DNA of 24,300 nucleotides, from positions 1-24,300 of IMG/VR virus record IMGVR_UViG_3300005664_003410. One strand, written 5' to 3'. Under the pieces are notes generated by a model that did no database searches, had not been told where the DNA came from, and saw only the letters and a program-made list of their open reading frames with translations. Of the stretch, positions 15,835 to 22,929 are shown piece by piece (position 1 is the first letter of the stretch; every line of letters starts with the position of its first letter). This stretch comes from a virus. The translations under genes were made by a program, and so were the position numbers.

Positions 15835-16380
15835 ATGATTAAACTTTTAGATTTACTATTTGAAAATAGTACTAGTTCATATAAATATGGGTGTGTAATG
15901 TTATATTTTGATTTTCCCCAAATCAATAAAATTCATAATATTATTAACAAAGATGATATATATGAGGAAGATAAAGATAAAACATTTGGTTTGGAAGATG
16001 AACCCCACACTACTCTTTTGTATGGGTTACACAAAGAAGTATCAAATGATGATGTAGAAAAAACTTTAAATAAGTACACTTATTTCCCTTGTACAATAAA
16101 AAATGCTTCATTATTTGAAAATGAAAAATATGATGTTTTAAAATTTGATGTGGAAGGAAAAAATTTAACAGAAACAAATGAATCTCTTAAAAAATTTCCA
16201 TTTACTAGTGATTATCCAAAATATCACCCACATCTAACTATAGGATATATAAAACCAGGATTGGGTAAAAAATACACCAAAATTTTACAAGGATTAGAAT
16301 ATAAATTAATTCCTAAATATGCAATTTATTCTCATCCTGATGGAACTAAAACTAAAATAAAAATAAAAACCAATGAATAA
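15835..16380 (+). CDS. 2H phosphoesterase (2'-5' RNA ligase-like)
   Basis: A 181-residue protein with the two HxT motifs of the 2H superfamily: H58-T-T60 in EPHTTLLYGLH and H133-L-T135 in HPHLTIGYI, about 75 residues apart as usual. These enzymes open 2',3'-cyclic or 2'-5' phosphodiester bonds. Some phage members act on tRNA ends, and the anti-CBASS protein Acb1 of T4-like phages, also a 2H fold, cleaves cyclic oligonucleotide signals; sequence alone does not choose between them. The N-terminus, MIKLLDLLFEN, is a short amphipathic segment separate from the domain. The gene is 9 bp after the lipoprotein and overlaps the next gene by 8 bp. Confidence 0.82.
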   Translation: MIKLLDLLFENSTSSYKYGCVMLYFDFPQINKIHNIINKDDIYEEDKDKTFGLEDEPHTTLLYGLHKEVSNDDVEKTLNKYTYFPCTIKNASLFENEKYDVLKFDVEGKNLTETNESLKKFPFTSDYPKYHPHLTIGYIKPGLGKKYTKILQGLEYKLIPKYAIYSHPDGTKTKIKIKTNE

Positions 16381-16834
16381 AATAGAAGACAACTTAGTTA
16401 TATGCAACCATTGTGGTTCAGATGCATGTTACATGATAGAAAACTCCCCAGAAGTTAAAACATATTCATGTTTTGGTTGTGGATTTACTACAAACTCTTT
16501 AATGAAAGAAGGAGAAGAATTTTATAAACAACAATTAGAAACTCTTCCTGAATTATATAAAGATGTAATGATTAAAGATAATGAAGGATTAATTTGGATG
16601 CCTACTACTATTAATAATCCACAAAACGGAATGGTATTTTATAATGGAACTTCTGTTGAAAATGCTAAATGGGCATCAGTGAAAGCTGTTAAAGTTGAAG
16701 AAACAGAAAAAGAAAAATACCCAATTAAAGGAAAACCAGGAGAATTCTATGAATGGAGAATGGATATGACTACTATGAAAGCTTTTGAGATGAAAGAATT
16801 TATGGATGCCTTGGAATATATAAATATCCTTTAA
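16373..16834 (+). CDS. Zinc-ribbon protein of unknown function
   Basis: A 153-residue protein starting with a zinc ribbon: C11-N-H-C14 and C33-F-G-C36, with an extra C19. The rest has no enzyme motif; it contains IWMPTTINNPQNGMVFYNG and a C-terminal acidic helix (MKEFMDALEYINIL). The start overlaps the 2H phosphoesterase by 8 bp, so the two are probably translated together. Zinc ribbons of this size often bind nucleic acid or another protein; the role here is unknown. Confidence 0.7.
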   Translation: MNKIEDNLVICNHCGSDACYMIENSPEVKTYSCFGCGFTTNSLMKEGEEFYKQQLETLPELYKDVMIKDNEGLIWMPTTINNPQNGMVFYNGTSVENAKWASVKAVKVEETEKEKYPIKGKPGEFYEWRMDMTTMKAFEMKEFMDALEYINIL

Positions 16835-16849
16835 AATATTGTGATTTCT

Positions 16850-16880
16850 TTTGTGATCTTTACAAATTTACCAATATTTA
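16850..16880 (+). promoter_or_regulatory. Weak candidate promoter before the first GIY-YIG gene
   Basis: TTTG at 16850-16853, 19 bases, then AATATTTA at 16873-16880. This differs by one base from the TATATTTA element seen at 17660 and 21061. The predicted transcript would begin almost at the ATG at 16887. The gap also holds a direct repeat, TTGTGATTTCTT followed by TTGTGATCTT (16839-16860). Confidence 0.3.
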
Positions 16881-16884
16881 TAAT
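16872..16884 (+). repeat. Second copy of the 13-base endonuclease-leader motif
   Basis: CAATATTTATAAT, identical to 10349-10361. Here it ends two bases before the ATG at 16887. Both copies precede ORFs encoding Lys/Tyr-rich N-terminal arms of the homing-endonuclease type. Confidence 0.35.
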
Positions 16885-16886
16885 CG

Positions 16887-17024
16887 ATGGGAAGAATTAA
16901 AAAATATCAAACGCCTGATGAAAAACAAAAAGCTAGGGCAAACGCTTCCAAAAAATATTATTGGAAAAATAAAGAACAAGAAGATGAAAAAGCACGACAA
17001 CGCTATTATAGAAAGAAAAGTTAG
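16887..17024 (+). pseudogene. Out-of-frame N-terminal segment of a homing endonuclease
   Basis: A 45-codon frame from ATG 16887 to TAG 17022-17024, the only TAG stop among all frames called here. Its product (MGRIKKYQTPDEKQKARANA...) ends KKYYWKNKEQEDEKARQRYYRKK and aligns with the start of the HNH endonuclease (KYWTKEKQKEYY...KKYYQNNKQD). It overlaps the GIY-YIG frame that starts at 16918. Losing one A from the run at 17016-17019 would fuse the two into one protein of about 248 residues reading RYYRKKVSIYF. I therefore read it as the original N-terminus separated by a single-base indel. A programmed frameshift, an assembly error or a separate small gene are alternatives. Confidence 0.45.
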
Positions 17025-17634
17025 TATATACTTTATCCATAAAGGAGACAATATTCCTCTTTATGTAGGTAAAACAAAAACTCCTTTTAGTAAAAGAATA
17101 TATTCTCATAAATTAAGATTTGGAGAAGATATATTAATGGAAGAGATAGATAAAATTGAAGAAATTAATTGGAAATTTTGGGAAAAACATTATATAAGTT
17201 TATTTAGATCTTGGGGTTTTAAACTAGATAATAAAAACAATGGTGGTGGTGGATTGAATTTTCATTCTGAAATATCTAAGGATAAAATAAGAAAAAAATG
17301 GGATAATAAAACCAAAAATGAAAAAAATAATATAAATTATAAAAGGGGAAAAGGAAATAAAGGAAAGAAAAAACCCAAATCAGGGAGGAAACAATATACC
17401 AAGGAACAACTAGAGTATTCTAAAAAACATAGTCGTTTTAGTCAATCGGATTGGAGTGAAAAATGTAAAAAATCTGTACTTATGTTAGATAAATATAGTG
17501 AAAAAGTAATAAAAGAATTCTCCTCTGTTAGTGAAGCTGCTAATTTTATAAAAGTATCCCAATCAACATTATCGGGATGTTTAACTAAACATCAAAAAAC
17601 TTCTGGGGGTTATAAGTGGAAATTTAAAAATTAA
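16918..17634 (+). CDS. GIY-YIG homing endonuclease with NUMOD1-type tail
   Basis: Predicted free-standing homing endonuclease. The catalytic domain begins at S36-I-Y (GIY position) and L48-Y-V-G51-K-T (YIG position), with R60 as the likely catalytic Arg; the conserved WGFKLDNKNNGGGG follows. A basic linker (KGNKGKKKPKSGRK) leads to a C-terminal helix-turn-helix of NUMOD1/IENR1 type, VSEAANFIKVSQSTLSGCL, ending GGYKWKF. The first 34 residues look like out-of-frame translation and are not typical; ATG 16984 is an alternative start. It sits between the zinc-ribbon and glycosyltransferase genes. It shares the central WGF...N-x-NGG...FHS segment with the GIY-YIG protein at 22931. Confidence 0.85.
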   Translation: MKNKKLGQTLPKNIIGKIKNKKMKKHDNAIIERKVSIYFIHKGDNIPLYVGKTKTPFSKRIYSHKLRFGEDILMEEIDKIEEINWKFWEKHYISLFRSWGFKLDNKNNGGGGLNFHSEISKDKIRKKWDNKTKNEKNNINYKRGKGNKGKKKPKSGRKQYTKEQLEYSKKHSRFSQSDWSEKCKKSVLMLDKYSEKVIKEFSSVSEAANFIKVSQSTLSGCLTKHQKTSGGYKWKFKN

Positions 17635-17636
17635 AC

Positions 17637-17667
17637 TTTGATATTATAAAAAGACTTCTTATATTTA
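17637..17667 (+). promoter_or_regulatory. Candidate promoter before the GT2 gene
   Basis: TTTG at 17637-17640, 19 bases, then TATATTTA at 17660-17667. The start codon follows 4 bases later, so the transcript would be nearly leaderless. This fits the Bacteroidota -33/-7 pattern with the last base of the -7 element changed. Confidence 0.45.
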
Positions 17668-17671
17668 AAAT

Positions 17672-18283
17672 ATGAAAATTAGTTATGCAATCACTTGCTT
17701 TAATGAATTAAATGAAATTCAATATTTACTCCCATTTCTTTTTAAATATAAAAGAGATGAAGATGAAATTGTAGTTTTATTTGATGATAAAGGTCCTAAT
17801 GAAGTATGGAAATACTTAGAATCATTAGGAGATCAAATCAAACTTCATCCTGCCAATTTCACTAATCATTTTGCTGAATGGAAAAATAAATTAATAAATT
17901 TATGTTCAGGTGATTATATATTCCAAATTGATGCAGATGAAATTCCAAATGAATTTTTAATAGAAAATTTACATACAATTTTAGAAACTAACGAATCAGA
18001 TATAATTTTGGTTCCTAGAGTTAACATTGTAAATGGTATTACTCCACAACATCTACAAGCATGGCAGTGGAAACAAAATGAAAAAGGCTGGGTTCAATGG
18101 CCTGACCATCAATGGAGAATACATAAAAATATTCCTGAAATCAGATGGAAAAATAAATTACATGAAATTTTAGATGGTTATAAAACATACGCTAATCTCC
18201 CAGAATTGGAAGAATATGCTTTATATCATTTTAAATCAATCGAAAGACAAGAAAAACAAAATAATTATTATAATACGTTATGA
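17672..18283 (+). CDS. Glycosyltransferase, GT-A fold (GT2-like)
   Basis: A 203-residue predicted inverting glycosyltransferase. It starts MKISYAITCFNELNEI, the typical first strand and nucleotide-binding turn of GT2 enzymes, and has the metal-binding D87-A-D89 in FQIDADEIP. Later W-rich segments (WKQNEKGWVQWPDHQWRIH) and KLHEIL resemble acceptor-side motifs of small GT2 proteins. At 203 residues it is a minimal form without membrane helices, so cytoplasmic. The stop overlaps the next ATG (ATGA), coupling it to the methyltransferase. Confidence 0.87.
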   Translation: MKISYAITCFNELNEIQYLLPFLFKYKRDEDEIVVLFDDKGPNEVWKYLESLGDQIKLHPANFTNHFAEWKNKLINLCSGDYIFQIDADEIPNEFLIENLHTILETNESDIILVPRVNIVNGITPQHLQAWQWKQNEKGWVQWPDHQWRIHKNIPEIRWKNKLHEILDGYKTYANLPELEEYALYHFKSIERQEKQNNYYNTL

Positions 18284-18804
18284 CAAAATTACACTTAGGT
18301 TGTGGAACAAAACATCTAGAAGGATACACTAATATAGATATTAGATATCTTCCAGGTGTAGATGAAGTAAATAACATTCGTTTTTTACGAAATTACAAAG
18401 AAAATTCAGTTGATGAAATTTATGCTTGTCATGTTCTAGAACATTTTGGAAGATGGGAATATAAAGATGTACTTAAACGTTGGTTTGAAATCCTAAAACC
18501 AGGAGGACAATTACGTTTAGCAATCCCCAATTTTAATTCAATATGTGAATATTATCAAAAAACTTCCGATTTAAAACCATTAATTGGATTACTTTATGGA
18601 GGACAAGATTATGATGAAAATTATCATTTTATAACTTTTGATAACAAATCATTAATCCCCGAATTAAAAATAATAGGTTTTACAAAATTTGAATATTGGG
18701 ATCAAGAAGAATATACCGTAGATGATTTTAGTAAAGCCTACTTACCACATATGGATAAGGAAAATGGAATATTAATGAGTTTAAATATATTAGCAACAAA
18801 ATAA
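18280..18804 (+). CDS. SAM-dependent methyltransferase, class I
   Basis: A 174-residue methyltransferase-like protein. Motif I is LHLGCGTKHLEGYTNIDI (residues 4-21), with the acidic residue at the end of strand 2; the later HVLEHF and LKPGGQL are the common motif IV and post-IV elements of the Methyltransf_11 group. There is no target-recognition domain, which argues against a DNA methylase and for a small-molecule or sugar substrate. Its place between two glycosyltransferases (ATGA overlap with the first) supports a sugar-modifying role. Confidence 0.87.
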   Translation: MTKLHLGCGTKHLEGYTNIDIRYLPGVDEVNNIRFLRNYKENSVDEIYACHVLEHFGRWEYKDVLKRWFEILKPGGQLRLAIPNFNSICEYYQKTSDLKPLIGLLYGGQDYDENYHFITFDNKSLIPELKIIGFTKFEYWDQEEYTVDDFSKAYLPHMDKENGILMSLNILATK

Positions 18805-18815
18805 AACAATGGACA

Positions 18816-19373
18816 ATGGAACATTTTTACAAAACATTGGGAGAAAATTGGTTCACTTACCCAGAACTTTACACATATATGGTAAATAAATTTCCAACTG
18901 ATTCACACTTCGTAGAAGTTGGTACTTGGAAAGGTATGAGTGCAGCTTATATGGCAGTTGAAATCATTAATTCAGGAAAAAATATTAAATTTGATTGTAT
19001 TGATACTTGGGATTATGTAGATTCACAAACAGAAATTAGTAAGGAAATGTGTGAAGGATTATACGAAACATTTCTTAAAAATATAGAACCTGTAAAGGAT
19101 AAAATTACTCCACTCAAAGCCTTATCATGGGATGGAGCAGCATTTTATGAAGATAATTCATTAGATTTTGTGTTTATTGATGCAGCTCATGATTATGAAT
19201 CAGTAAAAAAAGATATCAATGCTTGGTTTCCTAAAGTTAAAAAAGGAGGAGTAATAGCAGGTCATGATTATACTTGGTGTGCTGATGTTCAAAAAGCAGT
19301 TAATGAGTTTTTTAAAGATAAAACAATTTATGAAACTGAAGGATGTTGGGCTTATTTTATTGAGGAGGTATAA
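18816..19373 (+). CDS. SAM-dependent methyltransferase-like protein (MTase_24/CmcI type)
   Basis: A 185-residue class I methyltransferase-like protein. HFVEVGTWKGMSAAYMA (residues 31-47) is the glycine-rich SAM loop, DCIDTW the acidic end of strand 2, and DFVFIDAAHDYESVKKD with KKGGVIAGHDY the D-x-x-H-x-Y region typical of the MTase_24/CmcI group, which often methylates sugars. The final TAA overlaps the next ATG by one base. Substrate unknown. A second protein at 21075 has the same general plan but weak similarity. Confidence 0.82.
   Translation: MEHFYKTLGENWFTYPELYTYMVNKFPTDSHFVEVGTWKGMSAAYMAVEIINSGKNIKFDCIDTWDYVDSQTEISKEMCEGLYETFLKNIEPVKDKITPLKALSWDGAAFYEDNSLDFVFIDAAHDYESVKKDINAWFPKVKKGGVIAGHDYTWCADVQKAVNEFFKDKTIYETEGCWAYFIEEV
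19362..19369 (+). promoter_or_regulatory. Isolated Shine-Dalgarno-like sequence
   Basis: GAGGAGGT ends 3 bases before the ATG at 19373. It is the only strong Shine-Dalgarno match I noticed before a gene here; other starts have A/T-rich leaders. It also encodes the last residues (EEV) of the upstream protein, so it may be coincidence. Confidence 0.3.
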
Positions 19374-20185
19374 TGAAAATATTTACTAAATTTTTTAACC
19401 CGAAAACATTTGAAGAAAAATTATCACATTTAAAACATGTAGATTTTTCTTTATTTATCGACCAACCACCTTCTTCCCAAGAAGATTTATCTTCAATTAA
19501 CATAATGGTTCTAGCTGAACCAAATGAATATTTTGGTTTACATGATTGGACTATAAAGAATAAAGATTTATTTCAAGTTATATTAACTTGGGATGATAAA
19601 ATATTAAATACTTACGATCATTCTACATTTTTCCCATTTGGTCAAACCTGGTTTAAACCAGAACAATATGAAAAAGAACATAATAAAAAATTTGAACTAT
19701 CTCATTTATGTGGTGTTTTAAATAAAAGTTATGGTCATTCAATGCGTCATGAAATTTTATCAAGAAAAGATGAATTCAAATGTCCTACCAATTTTCATTA
19801 CACAATAGGAGATAGACACAATGAAGATGATGCTCGTATTGGTAAAGAAATAGTATTTGGTAATTCAATGTTTGGAATAGTTATTGAAAATTTTTCCCAT
19901 AGAGGATATTTTAGTGAAAAATTAATAGATTGTTTCCTAATGAAAACAATCCCAGTATATTGGGGATGTTCAAATATTGATGATTATTTTAATTATAGAG
20001 GTATACTTAAATTTAGTAATATAGATGATTTAATTCACCTTTCAAATTGCTGTATTATTAAAACAGAATATGATATATTACATAATGTTATAGAAGAAAA
20101 TTATCAAACAGCACTTCAATATGTTAGTTATGAACAAAGTATTATAAATAAATTAGAAGAAATATTTAAATTAAATGGGTTATGA
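19373..20185 (+). CDS. Glycosyltransferase, GT10/fucosyltransferase-like
   Basis: A 270-residue protein whose C-terminal half carries the donor-binding signature of alpha-1,3-fucosyltransferases (GT10): FGIVIEN with E172 and N173, then YFSEKLIDCFLMKTIPVYWG with E182 and K183, and CSNIDDYF. The N-terminal half (acceptor side) is poorly conserved, as is usual. No membrane segment is seen. It would transfer a GDP-activated sugar such as fucose or a related deoxysugar, though the donor cannot be read from sequence. It overlaps neighbours on both sides by 1 and 4 bases, so it is tightly coupled to the methyltransferase and the next glycosyltransferase. Confidence 0.8.
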   Translation: MKIFTKFFNPKTFEEKLSHLKHVDFSLFIDQPPSSQEDLSSINIMVLAEPNEYFGLHDWTIKNKDLFQVILTWDDKILNTYDHSTFFPFGQTWFKPEQYEKEHNKKFELSHLCGVLNKSYGHSMRHEILSRKDEFKCPTNFHYTIGDRHNEDDARIGKEIVFGNSMFGIVIENFSHRGYFSEKLIDCFLMKTIPVYWGCSNIDDYFNYRGILKFSNIDDLIHLSNCCIIKTEYDILHNVIEENYQTALQYVSYEQSIINKLEEIFKLNGL

Positions 20186-21060
20186 TTCAAATAGTTATAC
20201 ATGTTTTGCCTCATGAAATAGATCAATTAGAACAAACTCTAATTAGATTAAAATACAATTCTACTCAATTGGGAGAAGAAGATAAAATATTAGTTGATGT
20301 TTTATTAAATCTCAACTTAGTAGAATGGGAAAAATCTCAAATTCCTAAATCTTTCTTTATAAATAAATTCAATCAATTAGAACAATTAACTAAAACATGG
20401 GCTGAAACTAAATTTGAAGTTAATGAAGATGGAAATATTCAAGGTTGTGTTTCTCACAGAAGAAAAGCATTAAAAGATACAAAAGCAGATGCATTACTGT
20501 TTTTAGACACAGATATATTTTTTGAATCTGATTTAATATCGTATTTAGTATCTGCTAGTAAAATTTTAAAAGAAACTCAAGAATATTATATTGTAACTCC
20601 TCAAATTACTCCAATGTGGGATAATAGTTGGGATGTTTTAGTTAATGATAATTTCAAAGATGATGGAATCCATTTCCAAAAAAGAGATCCTTATATAAGA
20701 GTTTTAAAATCATTTCCAAATGTTTCTATTAGTCAAATAAGTGAATTTAAATTTGGAGGTGGATGGGCTACATTAATTAGTACCCCTTTACTTAGAAAAA
20801 TAGGTATTCCTGAATCATTAGGTCATTACGGATTAGAAGATACATTTATAATGTATTGTTCAATTTTAATGAAACAATATGGTATTAGAGTAGATCAATT
20901 TATTTTAAATGATGTTGTTATAATCGAAGATCATTTATTCAGATTTAATCCTTACAAAGAATACTTATCAGTTATTAATAAACAGGAAGAGTTTAAAAAA
21001 ATAGCCAATGAAAATTTTTCAGAAGAAATAATTAAATTTGGGAAGACATTAAAAAATTAA
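20182..21060 (+). CDS. Glycosyltransferase, GT-A fold
   Basis: A 292-residue protein with a metal-binding D109-T-D111 in ALLFLDTDIFFESDL, and downstream GGGWATLISTPLLRKIGIP with GHYGLEDTFIMY, which resembles the acceptor-side G-x-ED motif of GT2/GT7-like enzymes. The N-terminus (MIQIVIHVLPHEIDQLEQTL) is the first Rossmann-like strand and helix. The start lies in an ATGA overlap with the GT10-like gene. It is cytoplasmic by appearance. The sugar is unknown. Confidence 0.78.
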   Translation: MIQIVIHVLPHEIDQLEQTLIRLKYNSTQLGEEDKILVDVLLNLNLVEWEKSQIPKSFFINKFNQLEQLTKTWAETKFEVNEDGNIQGCVSHRRKALKDTKADALLFLDTDIFFESDLISYLVSASKILKETQEYYIVTPQITPMWDNSWDVLVNDNFKDDGIHFQKRDPYIRVLKSFPNVSISQISEFKFGGGWATLISTPLLRKIGIPESLGHYGLEDTFIMYCSILMKQYGIRVDQFILNDVVIIEDHLFRFNPYKEYLSVINKQEEFKKIANENFSEEIIKFGKTLKN

Positions 21061-21068
21061 TATATTTA
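21037..21068 (+). promoter_or_regulatory. Candidate promoter before the gene at 21075
   Basis: TTTG at 21037-21040 (inside the end of the upstream gene), 20 bases, then TATATTTA at 21061-21068, with the ATG 6 bases later. The -33 side lies in ATTTGGGAA, and the same ATTTGGGAA stands at the identical distance from TATATT before the gene at 23665. Confidence 0.45.
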
Positions 21069-21074
21069 CTTTAA

Positions 21075-21698
21075 ATGAATAAGTTAGAAAAAATTGTAAA
21101 TTTTCTTTATGAATATCCTAGTGATATAAATGAACATATACCAACTCTAATAAAGTATGGTTCCGAATGTGAAACTATTACTGAAATGGGAGTTAGATGG
21201 ATTACCTCAACATGGGCATTTTTAGGATGTGCTCCAAAACAACTCACATCTTATGATATGAGAGATCCTTCAACTTGGGATGTGGGAGGAAATGGAGAAA
21301 ACCAAAATATAATTAAAAGAGGTTATAATAATTTAAAAGAGGTTTATGATGTTGCTGAAGAATTTAATTTAAATTTTAAATTTATTCAAGCAAATGTACT
21401 AGAAGTTGATATTGAACCAACAGATTTATTATTTTTAGATACTTGGCATTCTTATAAACAACTTAAAGCTGAATTAGCAATTCATGCTTCAAAAGTAAAT
21501 AAATACATTATATTTCACGATACAACAACATATGCTACCACAGATGAGACTAATTATGAAGAATTAGGAGAAGAATGGAAAGCAGAAGGAATTGGTATTT
21601 GGAAAGCAATTGAAGAATTTCTTAAAGCTAATCCACAATGGGTTTTAGTTGAAAGATTTACTAATAATAATGGATTAACAATAATTAAAAAAATCTAA
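21075..21698 (+). CDS. Methyltransferase-like protein (class I fold)
   Basis: A 207-residue protein with a Rossmann-type order: ETITEMGVRWITSTWAFL in the SAM-loop position (only one glycine where usually two or three are present), TSYDMRD as strand 2 end, then DLLFLDTWHSYKQLKAEL and KYIIFHDTTTY, which parallel the DxxHxY and HD elements of the MTase_24/CmcI group. The weak glycine loop leaves SAM binding uncertain. It follows the GT-A gene by 14 bp and has its own candidate promoter. Likely a sugar or small-molecule methyltransferase of the cassette, or a degenerate one. Confidence 0.65.
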   Translation: MNKLEKIVNFLYEYPSDINEHIPTLIKYGSECETITEMGVRWITSTWAFLGCAPKQLTSYDMRDPSTWDVGGNGENQNIIKRGYNNLKEVYDVAEEFNLNFKFIQANVLEVDIEPTDLLFLDTWHSYKQLKAELAIHASKVNKYIIFHDTTTYATTDETNYEELGEEWKAEGIGIWKAIEEFLKANPQWVLVERFTNNNGLTIIKKI

Positions 21699-21700
21699 TT

Positions 21701-21835
21701 GTGAATAAAATATTGGAATTATTGTGGAATGAATTTGCTTTAAAACAAGTAATAAATTTCTTTGAAGATGATTCTCACAATATTATTTCTAAAAAAGGTT
21801 GGATTAAATTAAATAATCACGAATATGAAAAATAA
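21701..21835 (+). CDS. Small hypothetical protein, 44 residues, GTG start
   Basis: A GTG two bases after the preceding stop opens a 44-codon frame ending in TAA at 21833-21835, overlapping the next ATG by 11 bp. The product (MNKILELLWNEFALKQVINF...) looks like two helices with a hydrophobic face and a basic end. It fills the 126 bp between two called genes. No family was recognised; the non-ATG start lowers confidence. Confidence 0.45.
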   Translation: MNKILELLWNEFALKQVINFFEDDSHNIISKKGWIKLNNHEYEK

Positions 21836-22073
21836 AGGTAGAATTGGAAATCAAGGTGGTTATATTAATAGAACATGTTTTAGATTAGGAGATAGACTAG
21901 GTGATGAAGGAATAACATTCTCAGAAAAAGATATTAATGATGAAATTGAAATTAATATAGATCAAATAATATCTACTGAAAATAGTTTTGGTCATGTTAA
22001 ACTTAGAACTTTCATGAATCAAACAGATTTAAAATTATTTATTGAGTTTTTAAATCAACAATTAATTAAATAA
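21825..22073 (+). CDS. Small hypothetical protein, 82 residues
   Basis: Begins MKNKGRIGNQGGYINRTCFR, a basic and glycine-containing start, followed by an acidic segment (SEKDINDEIEINID) and a C-terminal helix (QTDLKLFIEFLNQQLIK). No domain was recognised. It overlaps the GTG-started ORF by 11 bp and stands 24 bp before the DegT-like gene. The gap of 24 bases (22074-22097) shows no clear promoter. Confidence 0.6.
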   Translation: MKNKGRIGNQGGYINRTCFRLGDRLGDEGITFSEKDINDEIEINIDQIISTENSFGHVKLRTFMNQTDLKLFIEFLNQQLIK

Positions 22074-22097
22074 AACTATACGAAATTTTTAAATAAT

Positions 22098-22874
22098 ATG
22101 GCAAAAGGAGTTTACGCAATAACAGAAGAATTTGAAGAAGCATTAAGTGAATACACAGGTGCTCCTTATGTGGTTACAATAGATAATGCTTGTAATGCAT
22201 TATTTTTATGTTTATATTATGAAAAAAATATAGTAAAAACAATTACTACAGACACAATAAAAATTCCAGCTCGAACATATCCTGGTGTTCCACCAGAAAT
22301 TATTCGCAATGGGTTTAAAATTGATTTTCATCCACCAACAGAAAAAACATTAAAAGGTCCATATCTATTAGAAGGATCTAATGTTTGGGATTCAGCTTTA
22401 AGATTTACTCATAATATGTACATTCCAGGAAGTTTTATGTGTATATCAATGACTGGAGGATTAAAAAATTTCAAAATGGGTTCTAAAGCAGGAGCTATTC
22501 TAACAGATAATGCAGAAGCTGCTGCTTGGTTTAAACGTGCTAGATTTTCAGGACGTAGAGAAATACCTTATATGGAAGATAATTTGGATATGCTTGGATG
22601 GAATTTTTACCTAAATCCTGAATTATCAGTTAGAGGTTTAATATTAATGACTGGATTTTATAAAGATGGAAAACCAATTAACGTTCCTGATAAAGAATTA
22701 CCATATCCTGACTTGTCAAAGTTTGAAGTTTACAAACAACCTAAAAATGTATTTAATAGAGAAGAAGTTGAAAAATTAGTTAAAAAAGCTATTACCTTTG
22801 GACATGATGAAAGTACAAATGATATATATTTGTCTAGAGTTAATTTTGATAAATGGATAGGGGAGAATTTATAA
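22098..22874 (+). CDS. Short DegT/DnrJ/EryC1-like aminotransferase domain protein
   Basis: Resembles the large PLP domain of sugar aminotransferases: ITEEFEEALSEYTGAPYVVT (usual start of the fold), NACNALFLCL in place of S-G-T-A-A-L-H-L-A-L, IPARTYPGVPPEI, a W97-D98 in the position of the PLP-nitrogen Asp, and CISMTGGLKNFKMGSKAG, where K123 or K126 would be the PLP lysine. LGWNFYLNPELSVRGLIL matches the family's G-x-N-x-R-x-x-E-x-x-A. The normal C-terminal domain of about 100-130 residues is absent, and a tail (FNREEVEKLVKKA...DKWIGENL) follows instead. Catalysis is uncertain. It could make an amino sugar for the cassette or bind sugar nucleotides only. Confidence 0.7.
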   Translation: MAKGVYAITEEFEEALSEYTGAPYVVTIDNACNALFLCLYYEKNIVKTITTDTIKIPARTYPGVPPEIIRNGFKIDFHPPTEKTLKGPYLLEGSNVWDSALRFTHNMYIPGSFMCISMTGGLKNFKMGSKAGAILTDNAEAAAWFKRARFSGRREIPYMEDNLDMLGWNFYLNPELSVRGLILMTGFYKDGKPINVPDKELPYPDLSKFEVYKQPKNVFNREEVEKLVKKAITFGHDESTNDIYLSRVNFDKWIGENL

Positions 22875-22876
22875 TT

Positions 22877-22929
22877 CCTATATAGGGAAAATGATATCAT
22901 AATATGTATTATCGAATATAAATTGATAA
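22877..22929. repeat. Three successive palindromes between two genes
   Basis: The 56 bp gap after the DegT-like gene holds CCTATATAGG (22877-22886), ATGATATCAT (22891-22900), both perfect 10-base palindromes, then TTATC and GATAA (22909-22913 and 22925-22929) around an 11-base loop that contains TATAAATT. The last stem ends one base before the GIY-YIG start codon, so as RNA it could hinder ribosome access. Operator, control hairpin or chance are all possible. Confidence 0.4.

Noticed and set aside
16819-16826. TATAAATA, an exact match to the T4 late-promoter box
   Set aside because: In DNA this A/T-rich such an octamer is expected several times by chance per strand in a window this long; it also lies inside the zinc-ribbon coding region.
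16887-17042. TAG readthrough of the 45-codon ORF as evidence of a recoded TAG
   Set aside because: Reading through TAG reaches a TAA six codons later and does not join the endonuclease frame; all other genes are intact under the standard code.
17635-17671. AAGACTTCTT as a terminator stem
   Set aside because: Arms of only four bases and no T-run; the segment is better read as promoter spacer.
18809-18889. ATG at 18809 as start of the methyltransferase at 18816
   Set aside because: It is in a different frame that closes after about 26 codons; ATG 18816 leads directly into the fold.
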